Shown here: positions 1 to 6,232 of the stretch, piece by piece | Numbering within the stretch: position 1 is the stretch's first letter | Layout of the letters: every line of letters starts with the position of its first letter | Assembly (NCBI GenBank): GCA_902790625.1 | Contig: CADASP010000036.1 | Coordinates: 1-34,271, forward strand | Source: an uncultured Prevotellaceae bacterium | Lineage (GTDB): Bacteria > Bacteroidota > Bacteroidia > Bacteroidales > Bacteroidaceae | Reading direction: 5' to 3' | DNA: 34,271 nt | Made by a program: the position numbers and the translations under genes | Notes under the pieces: generated by a model | Database searches by the model: none | Seen by the model: only the letters and a program-made list of their open reading frames with translations | What the model was told of the DNA's origin: nothing

Positions 1-1359
1 CGGCCCACTTCCTGCTACAAGTGGTTCGATGGCATGAGTGCGCTCACCAGCTTCACAAACATCATCTACTACCTCAATACCAGCAACGTCACCAACATGG
101 GTAGAATGTTCTACGGCTGTAAAGCCCTTACCAGCCTCGACGTGAGCCACTTCGACACCAGCAACGTCACCAACATGAATAGCATGTTTTCTTACTGTGA
201 AGGCCTCAACAGCCTCGATGTGAGCCACTTCGACACCTCCAACGTTACATCCATGCATGCCATGTTTGGCAGCTGCACCAACCTCACCAGCCTCGATGTG
301 AGCGAATTCGACACCAGCAATGTCACCGACATGTATGCCATGTTCTATAGCTGCGAAGCGGTTACCAGCCTCGACGTGAGCGAATTCGACACCAGCAACG
401 TCACCAACATGTATGCCATGTTCTATGGCTGCAAAGGGCTTACCAGCCTCGACGTGAGCGAATTCGACACCTCTAACGTCACCAACATGGTATATATGTT
501 TTATGATTGCACCAACCTCGCCAGCCTCGACGTGAGCCACTTTGACACCAGCAACGTCACCAACATGTATGCCATGTTCTATGGCTGCAAAACGCTTACC
601 AGCCTCGACGTGAGCCACTTCGACACCAGCAACGTCACCGATATGTCATACATGTTTTCTTACTGTGAAGGCCTCAATAGCCTCGACGTGAGCGAATTCG
701 ACACCAGCAACGTCACCAACATGTATGCCATGTTCTATGGCTGCAAAGCGCTTACCAGCCTCGACGTGAGCCACTTCGACACCAGCAACGTCACCGATAT
801 GTCATACATGTTTACTTACTGCAAAGGCCTCAACAGCCTCGACGTGAGCCATTTCGACACCAGCAACGTCACCAGTATGTATGCCATGTTCGGCGCCTGC
901 CCTAACCTCACCCGCCTCGACGTGAGCAACTTCAACACAGCCAACGTCACCAACATGGTTAGCATGTTCGCTTACTGCACCAACCTGACGACCATCTATG
1001 GGGGCGACGAATGGAACACGGCGGCTTTGGAAGCATCTACAGAGATGTTTATGAGCTGCGAGAATCTCGTGGGCGGCAACGGCACGGTGTATGACGAAGC
1101 GCATGTGGATGCGGCCTACGCCCATGTGGACGGCGTAGACGGGCCGGGCTACTTCACCACGAAGCCAGCATTCCTGCCGGGCGACGTGAACAACGACGAC
1201 AACGTGACCATCGCCGACGTCACGGCACTGGTGGACATCATCATGGGCAACGACCCCGAAGGCACCCGCTACAACCATGCAGCTGCCGACATTGTGCCGG
1301 GCGGCACCATCAACATCGACGATGTGAATGCGCTGGTGAACATGATTTTGAACCCATAA
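1..1359 (+). CDS. BspA-like surface protein, DUF285 repeats plus dockerin-like C-terminus (5' truncated)
   Basis: The frame is open from the first base, so the start and signal peptide lie outside the window. After a partial first unit there are eleven complete 26-residue repeats (78 bp each) beginning LDVS(H/E)FDTSNVT, followed by a methionine, MF and a cysteine; this is the DUF285 (BspA-type) repeat of Bacteroidota surface proteins. A short linker leads to a C-terminal module of about 60 residues with two calcium-loop-like halves (GDVNNDDNVTIADV and the weaker GGTINIDDVNALV), resembling a dockerin type I domain. A similar single-loop tail ends the protein at 22376-26314. Known members of the broad BspA group are secreted adhesins; binding of host or bacterial partners here is inference. 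No membrane anchor is visible in the part present. The ATG at 34 lies within the repeat region and is not the real start. Confidence 0.9.
   Translation, partial: RPTSCYKWFDGMSALTSFTNIIYYLNTSNVTNMGRMFYGCKALTSLDVSHFDTSNVTNMNSMFSYCEGLNSLDVSHFDTSNVTSMHAMFGSCTNLTSLDVSEFDTSNVTDMYAMFYSCEAVTSLDVSEFDTSNVTNMYAMFYGCKGLTSLDVSEFDTSNVTNMVYMFYDCTNLASLDVSHFDTSNVTNMYAMFYGCKTLTSLDVSHFDTSNVTDMSYMFSYCEGLNSLDVSEFDTSNVTNMYAMFYGCKALTSLDVSHFDTSNVTDMSYMFTYCKGLNSLDVSHFDTSNVTSMYAMFGACPNLTRLDVSNFNTANVTNMVSMFAYCTNLTTIYGGDEWNTAALEASTEMFMSCENLVGGNGTVYDEAHVDAAYAHVDGVDGPGYFTTKPAFLPGDVNNDDNVTIADVTALVDIIMGNDPEGTRYNHAAADIVPGGTINIDDVNALVNMILNP
136..993 (+). repeat. 78-bp in-frame tandem repeat array (11 units)
   Basis: Units of exactly 78 bp begin at LDVS codons and code for the DUF285 repeats. 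The copies are close at DNA level (for example the recurring stretch encoding FDTSNVT). Units 6-7 (about 538-693) and 8-9 (about 694-849) match as a pair: both read NMYAMFYGCK then DMSYMF. This indicates a recent 156-bp duplication. Confidence 0.85.
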
Positions 1360-1428
1360 ATATGCAGAAGCCTCACACCCAGCCCCACTATATCTCCACC
1401 ATCCGGGAACGACAAGGAACAAGTCTAT

Positions 1429-1469
1429 ACCCTCCCCTCTCCCCTTGGAGAGGGGCTGGGGGTGAGGCT
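1429..1469 (+). repeat. GC-rich intergenic repeat, copy A
   Basis: The core is a 9-bp hairpin, CCCCTCTCC (1434-1442) with GGAGAGGGG (1447-1455), followed by GGCTGGGGGTGAGG. The same plan, a C-rich/G-rich hairpin followed by a G-rich tail, is seen at 19556-19594, 19622-19664 and inside uvrA near 7350-7385. It lies 30 bp before the next gene. It could act as a weak attenuator, but no T-tract follows. Confidence 0.6.
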
Positions 1470-1498
1470 ACTCAACTATTAACCACCTCATTAATGCA

Positions 1499-3916
1499 AT
1501 GAAAAAGAAACTTACTACTTTGCTACTGCTGCTCCTGCCGTTTTGCCTGGCAGGTGCACAAAACATGAACTTTGGTTGGAAATTCCATCTGGGCGACGTG
1601 GCCAATAGTGCCTCGCCACAGCTCGACGACAGCCAGTGGCGCACCGTCGACGTGCCCCACGATTTCCAGATAGAGCAGCCGTGGGTGACACCCAATGCCG
1701 GCGAGAAAGCCGACAACAACGACCCCGCCGCCAACATCATCAGCCGCCTCTCGAGCCGGGGATTCAAGGAGATGGGCAAAGGCTGGTATCGGATGCACCT
1801 CACGCCCGCCGACTCGCTGCGCGGACACCGACTGCTGCTGCAGTTCGACGGCATCATGTACACGGCCGACGTCTACCTGAACGGTGAGCTTATCGGCGGC
1901 ACCGACTATGGCTACGTGGGATTCGAAATCGACATCACCGACCGTCTGCGCTTTGGGCAAGACAACGTCATCGCCGTGATGGCCGACACCCGCCAGCCTG
2001 GCAACTCGCGCTGGTACACCGGTGGCGGGCTCTTCCGCCACGTGCGCTTAGTGTCTACGTCGAAGGAGCTCTACTTCGAGCGCCACCCGCTCTATATCAC
2101 CACACGCGACAATAAATACGTCACCGTGGGCGCCGAATACACCAACCGTGGGCGCGACAAGAGCGTGAAGCTGCGCCTGACCATCTACGCCCCCGACGGC
2201 ACCGAGGTGCTGCAGACCACCGAGAGCCACCAGCGCCTCACACCCACACGCACGCAGGAGATGAGGATGAAGGAGCAGGCCATCGACCACCCGCTGACGT
2301 GGGACATCGACCACCCCAACCTCTACCGCGCCAAGGTGGAGCTGATGAACGAGCGGGGCGAGGTGATGGACGTAGCCGAGGCACACTTCGGCATACGCAC
2401 CGTGGAGATTGGGCCCGAGTATGGACTGAAGCTCAACGGCCGCAAGGTGCTGCTGCAGGGCTATGCCAACCACCACTCGCTGGGCGCCCTGGGAGCAGCC
2501 GCCTATCCGCGGGCCATCGAGAAGCGCATCAAGCTGATGAAGCAGTGGGGCATGAACCACATACGCACCAGCCACAACCCCTACAGCCGAGAGTTCATAG
2601 AGCTGTGCGACAAATATGGCATGCTGGTGGTGGACGAACTCTACGACAAGTGGACACGGCAGCACACGGGAGGCCGCGTGCCCTTCGAGGCACTGTGGCA
2701 GAAGGATGTGCCCGAATGGGTGAAGCGCGACCGCAACTCGCCATCGGTGATAGCATGGAGCTTAGGCAACGAGTTGCAGCAAGACCCCAACCAGCCCTAC
2801 AACGACTTTGGCGTGACGATGTACCGGCTGATGCGACCACTCATCAACCGCTACGACAGCACACGACTGGTGACCGTGGCCATGCACCCACGCTACCGCA
2901 ACTGGCAGACCGACTCGCTGCCCTGCGACCTGGCCATGATCACCGACTTCCAGTCGTATAACTATCGCTACATGTACTTCCCCGGCGACGGGCGACGGTT
3001 CCCCTGGATGACGTTCTACCAGAGCGAGGCATCGGTGTCGGCCATGGGCCAAAACTTCTTTGAGATGAACCGCGACCGCGCCATGGGCCTGGCCTATTGG
3101 GGAGCCATCGACTATCTGGGCGAGAGCCAGGGATGGCCCGCCAAGGGGTGGGCACAGGGCGTCTTCGACATCGCACTGGAGCCGAAGCCGAAGGCATGGT
3201 ACATGAAGAGCTTCTTCAGCCCCGACGAGCCTACCGTGCACATCGGCATCGTAGACAAGAAGGGCGACATGATGTGGAACGGCGTGCAGACGGGCAACGA
3301 CGGCATGAGCGACCACTACCGGCGCGCAGAGGGGTCGAAGCTGCAACTCATCGTCTATACCAACGCCGACGAGGTGGAGCTGGTGCAAAACGGCAAGAGC
3401 TTAGGCAAGAAAAGCAACGACCGAGGCAATGCCAAGATGCGCAACCAGATACGCTGGAACGACGTCAGCTATGTGCCCGGCTATCTGGAGGCCGTGGCAC
3501 GCAATGGTGGCAATGTGGTGGCACGCCATCGCATAGAGACCACCGGTGAGGCCGTGAAGCTGAAAGCCGAGGCCGACCTGCCCCCGCTCACCAAGAAGTC
3601 GCCCGCCAATGCCGACTTCTGGCATGCCGACGGCATCGACCTGCAGCACGTGCGCATCAGTGCCATCGACAAAAAGGGACGACAGGTGCAGACCGACAAC
3701 CGGCTGGTGACCTTCGCAGTGGAAGGACCCGCCACCATCGTGGGCGTCATCAACGGCGACATCACCAGCAACGAGATGACCACGGGCAACACCCGCAGCC
3801 TCTACAACGGCACCTGCACCGTCATCCTGCGCTCCACCCGACAGGCGGGCAACGTCACGCTGAAGGCGGAGGCCGAAGGGATGAAACCCCTCAGCATTTC
3901 ATTGGCAACAAAATAG
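1499..3916 (+). CDS. Glycoside hydrolase family 2, beta-galactosidase type
   Basis: A secreted GH2 enzyme, expected to remove non-reducing beta-linked sugars (galactose, possibly glucuronate or mannose) from polysaccharides. Residues 1-20 form a signal peptide (KKK, a leucine run, then AGAQ) without a clear lipobox, so it is probably periplasmic. The order is sugar-binding jelly-roll domain (about 22-190), Ig-like domain (about 195-300), and TIM barrel (about 305-590) containing NHIRTSHNPYS. The acid/base is Glu425 in WSLGNE, and the probable nucleophile is Glu510 in FYQSEAS. A DUF4982-like domain and a C-terminal Ig/invasin-like domain follow (VTFAVEGPATIVGVINGD near 740). At 805 aa it is typical of Bacteroidota GH2 exo-enzymes. 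The ATG at 1499 is chosen because it precedes the signal peptide. Exact substrate is not decided by the sequence, and no SusC/SusD pair is adjacent. Confidence 0.9.
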   Translation: MKKKLTTLLLLLLPFCLAGAQNMNFGWKFHLGDVANSASPQLDDSQWRTVDVPHDFQIEQPWVTPNAGEKADNNDPAANIISRLSSRGFKEMGKGWYRMHLTPADSLRGHRLLLQFDGIMYTADVYLNGELIGGTDYGYVGFEIDITDRLRFGQDNVIAVMADTRQPGNSRWYTGGGLFRHVRLVSTSKELYFERHPLYITTRDNKYVTVGAEYTNRGRDKSVKLRLTIYAPDGTEVLQTTESHQRLTPTRTQEMRMKEQAIDHPLTWDIDHPNLYRAKVELMNERGEVMDVAEAHFGIRTVEIGPEYGLKLNGRKVLLQGYANHHSLGALGAAAYPRAIEKRIKLMKQWGMNHIRTSHNPYSREFIELCDKYGMLVVDELYDKWTRQHTGGRVPFEALWQKDVPEWVKRDRNSPSVIAWSLGNELQQDPNQPYNDFGVTMYRLMRPLINRYDSTRLVTVAMHPRYRNWQTDSLPCDLAMITDFQSYNYRYMYFPGDGRRFPWMTFYQSEASVSAMGQNFFEMNRDRAMGLAYWGAIDYLGESQGWPAKGWAQGVFDIALEPKPKAWYMKSFFSPDEPTVHIGIVDKKGDMMWNGVQTGNDGMSDHYRRAEGSKLQLIVYTNADEVELVQNGKSLGKKSNDRGNAKMRNQIRWNDVSYVPGYLEAVARNGGNVVARHRIETTGEAVKLKAEADLPPLTKKSPANADFWHADGIDLQHVRISAIDKKGRQVQTDNRLVTFAVEGPATIVGVINGDITSNEMTTGNTRSLYNGTCTVILRSTRQAGNVTLKAEAEGMKPLSISLATK

Positions 3917-3941
3917 GGTGCTCTTTTTTTCAAACAAAACC

Positions 3942-3972
3942 TTGGCCAATTGAAAAAAAAATAGTAAGTTTG
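3942..3972 (+). promoter_or_regulatory. Promoter of transketolase gene
   Basis: Bacteroidota-type -7 element TAAGTTTG at 3965-3972, with TTGG at 3942-3945 as the -33 element and a 19-bp spacer. This fits the TTTG-N19-21-TAnnTTTG consensus. The start codon is 34 bp downstream at 4007. Confidence 0.7.
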
Positions 3973-4006
3973 CACCCAAATTCCTTTATATACTAAATTA
4001 ACTGTT

Positions 4007-6022
4007 ATGACAAACGACAACAAAGTGATGAATCGCGCAGCCGACAATATCAGAATCCTGGCTGCTGCTATGGTTGAAAAGGCTAAGAGCGGCCACCCCG
4101 GCGGAGCCATGGGCGGCGCCGACTTCATTAACACGCTTTATAGCGAGTTCCTGGTCTACGACCCCGAGAACCCCAACTGGGAGGGACGCGACCGCTTCTT
4201 CCTCGACCCGGGCCACATGGCTCCCATGCTCTACAGCCAGCTCGCCCTCATCGGCAAGTACAATCTGGACGACCTGAAGCAGCTGCGCCAGTGGGGCAGC
4301 GTCACGCCAGGACACCCCGAGCGCGAACTGGAGCGCGGCATTGAGAATACATCGGGTCCCCTGGGACAGGGCCACACCTTTGCCGTGGGTGCTGCCATCG
4401 CAGCCAAGTTCCTGAAGGCTCGCCTGGGCAACGTGATGAACCAGACCATCTACGCCTACATCAGCGACGGTGGCGTGCAGGAGGAGATTTCGCAGGGCGC
4501 AGGCCGCATCGCCGGCAACCTGGGCCTCGACAACCTCATCATGTTCTACGACGCCAACGACATTCAGCTCTCTACCCGCACCGAGGTGGTCACCAGCGAG
4601 GACACCGCCAAGAAGTATGAGGCATGGGGCTGGTATGTGCAGAAGATTGACGGCAACGACGTTGACCAGATACGCGAGGCCATCAAGAAGGCTCAGGCCG
4701 AGAAAGAGCGCCCGTCACTCATCATCGGCCACTGCGTGATGGGCAAGGGTGCCCGCAAGGCCGACGGCAGCAGCTATGAGAGCAACTGCGCCACCCACGG
4801 TGCACCCCTCGGAGGCGACAACTTCGTGCAGACGATGAAGAATCTGGGCGCCGACCCCGAAAATCCGTTCCAGATCTTCCCCGAAGTGCAGGAGCTCTAC
4901 GCCAAGCGCCGCGAGGAGCTGAAGAAGATTGTGGCCGAGCGCTACGCCGAGAAGGCTGTGTGGGCCGAGGGACATCCCGTGCAGGCCAAGCAGCTGGAGG
5001 AGTGGTTCAGCGGAAAGGCTCCCGAAATCGACTGGACGAAGGTGCAGCAGAAGGCCGGTGCCGCCACTCGCGGTGCCAGCGCCACAGTGCTCAGCGTCCT
5101 GGCAGAGCAGGTGCCCAACATGATTTGCGCAAGCGCCGACCTGTCGAACAGCGACAAGACCGACGGCTTCCTGAAGAAGACCCACGACCTGGTGAAGGGC
5201 GACTTCACGGGTGCCTTCTTCCAGGCTGGCGTGGCCGAGCTGACGATGGCTTGCTGCTGCATCGGCATGGCCCTGCATGGCGGCGTCATCCCCGCATGCG
5301 GCACGTTCTTCGTGTTCAGCGACTATATGAAGCCCGCCGTGCGCATGGCCGCTCTGATGGAGCTGCCCGTGAAGTTCATCTGGACGCACGACGCCTTCCG
5401 CGTGGGCGAGGACGGTCCTACCCATGAGCCCGTGGAGCAAGAGGCACAGATTCGCCTGATGGAGAAGCTGAAGAACCACCACGGAAAGAACTCGATGCTC
5501 GTGGTGCGCCCCGCCGATGCCGAGGAGACCACCGTGTGCTGGCGTATGGCCATGGAGAACACCGCTACGCCCACCGCGCTCATCTTCAGCCGCCAGAACA
5601 TCGAAAACCTGCCCGAAGGCAACGACTACAGCCAAGCCACGAAGGGTGCCTACGTGGTGGCTGGCAGCGACGAGGACTACGACGTCATCCTTCTCGCCTC
5701 TGGCTCAGAGGTTTCCACCCTTGAGGCTGGAGCAAAGCTGCTTCGCGAGGATGGTGTGAAGGTGCGCATCGTGAGCGTGCCCAGCGAGGGGTTGTTCCGC
5801 AGTCAGCCGAAGGAGTACCAGCAGAGCGTGCTGCCCGCTGGCAAGAAGAAGTTCGGCATGACCGCTGGTCTGCCTGTCACCCTCGAAGGGCTGGTAGGTG
5901 CCGACGGCTGCGTATGGGGTCTTGAGAGCTTCGGCTTCAGCGCTCCTTACAAGGTGCTCGACGAGAAACTGGGCTACACCGGCCAGAACGTTTACGAGCA
6001 GGTGAAGAAGCTGTTGGCATAA
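4007..6022 (+). CDS. tkt: Transketolase
   Basis: A cytosolic thiamine-diphosphate enzyme of the non-oxidative pentose phosphate pathway that moves two-carbon units between ketose and aldose phosphates. The whole protein aligns with the family at 671 aa. SGHPGG (His30) lies near the N-terminus. The ThDP/metal motif runs from SDGG (153-156) to YDAN (181-184), with SDG in place of the usual GDG. The catalytic glutamate of the pyrimidine domain is Glu411 in AELTM, and a substrate-binding stretch reads FRVGEDGPTHEP. The C-terminal domain includes the phosphate-binding-type SRQNIENLP region. It is preceded by its own promoter and followed by a strong hairpin, so it is probably monocistronic. Confidence 0.96.
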   Translation: MTNDNKVMNRAADNIRILAAAMVEKAKSGHPGGAMGGADFINTLYSEFLVYDPENPNWEGRDRFFLDPGHMAPMLYSQLALIGKYNLDDLKQLRQWGSVTPGHPERELERGIENTSGPLGQGHTFAVGAAIAAKFLKARLGNVMNQTIYAYISDGGVQEEISQGAGRIAGNLGLDNLIMFYDANDIQLSTRTEVVTSEDTAKKYEAWGWYVQKIDGNDVDQIREAIKKAQAEKERPSLIIGHCVMGKGARKADGSSYESNCATHGAPLGGDNFVQTMKNLGADPENPFQIFPEVQELYAKRREELKKIVAERYAEKAVWAEGHPVQAKQLEEWFSGKAPEIDWTKVQQKAGAATRGASATVLSVLAEQVPNMICASADLSNSDKTDGFLKKTHDLVKGDFTGAFFQAGVAELTMACCCIGMALHGGVIPACGTFFVFSDYMKPAVRMAALMELPVKFIWTHDAFRVGEDGPTHEPVEQEAQIRLMEKLKNHHGKNSMLVVRPADAEETTVCWRMAMENTATPTALIFSRQNIENLPEGNDYSQATKGAYVVAGSDEDYDVILLASGSEVSTLEAGAKLLREDGVKVRIVSVPSEGLFRSQPKEYQQSVLPAGKKKFGMTAGLPVTLEGLVGADGCVWGLESFGFSAPYKVLDEKLGYTGQNVYEQVKKLLA

Positions 6023-6039
6023 GCAGCAGCATTCATCTA

Positions 6040-6082
6040 CGAAATAATCCCGAATCGCGCTTGTCGATTCGGGATTATTTCG
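6040..6082. terminator. Bidirectional hairpin between tkt and uvrA
   Basis: Perfect 18-bp inverted repeat: CGAAATAATCCCGAATCG (6040-6057), a 7-nt loop, and its exact complement (6065-6082). The AT-rich base of the stem supplies T-rich 3' ends on both strands (ATTATTTCG). It lies 18 bp after the tkt stop and can also end the uvrA operon coming from the other side. Confidence 0.85.
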
Positions 6083-6086
6083 TGAT

Positions 6087-6156
6087 GTACGGTTGAAAAG
6101 ACGCCTTCAGCGTCTGGAATCTTAAAAAAAACGCCCCCGTCTTTTCAACGCAGTAC
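6087..6156 (+). repeat. 70-bp palindromic dispersed element, copy 1
   Basis: The ends are inverted repeats: GTACGGTTGAAAAGACG on the left, and CGTCTTTTCAACG-CAGTAC on the right with a 2-nt difference. An internal small hairpin GACGCcttcaGCGTC lies next to the left end. The sequence 19800-19866 is the same element in reverse orientation with about 90 % identity by eye. It has no coding potential and is REP- or MITE-like. Confidence 0.8.
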
Positions 6157-6162
6157 GAAGAA

Positions 6163-6232
6163 ATTCTTCATTCTTCATTCTTCATTCTTCATTCTTCATT
6201 CTTCATTCTTCACTCTTCATTCTTCACTCTTC
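6163..6232 (+). repeat. Heptanucleotide tandem repeat (10 copies)
   Basis: Ten uninterrupted 7-bp units: seven ATTCTTC, then ACTCTTC, ATTCTTC, ACTCTTC. The array overlaps the uvrA stop codon (6231-6233) by two bases, so on the coding strand it is the immediate 3' untranslated region of uvrA. It is a simple-sequence array prone to slippage. Confidence 0.9.

Noticed and set aside
136..993. Regular 78-bp repeats as a CRISPR array
   Set aside because: The repeats are contiguous, in frame and encode DUF285 units; there are no unique spacers and no cas genes.
4715..5635. 306-residue - strand frame opposite transketolase
   Set aside because: Shadow frame of a highly conserved gene, with low-complexity His/Ala/Gly composition.
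6163..6232. Heptamer array as CRISPR or iteron origin
   Set aside because: Units are too short and uninterrupted for CRISPR. There is no replication gene nearby, and the low-complexity CT composition fits simple repeats.
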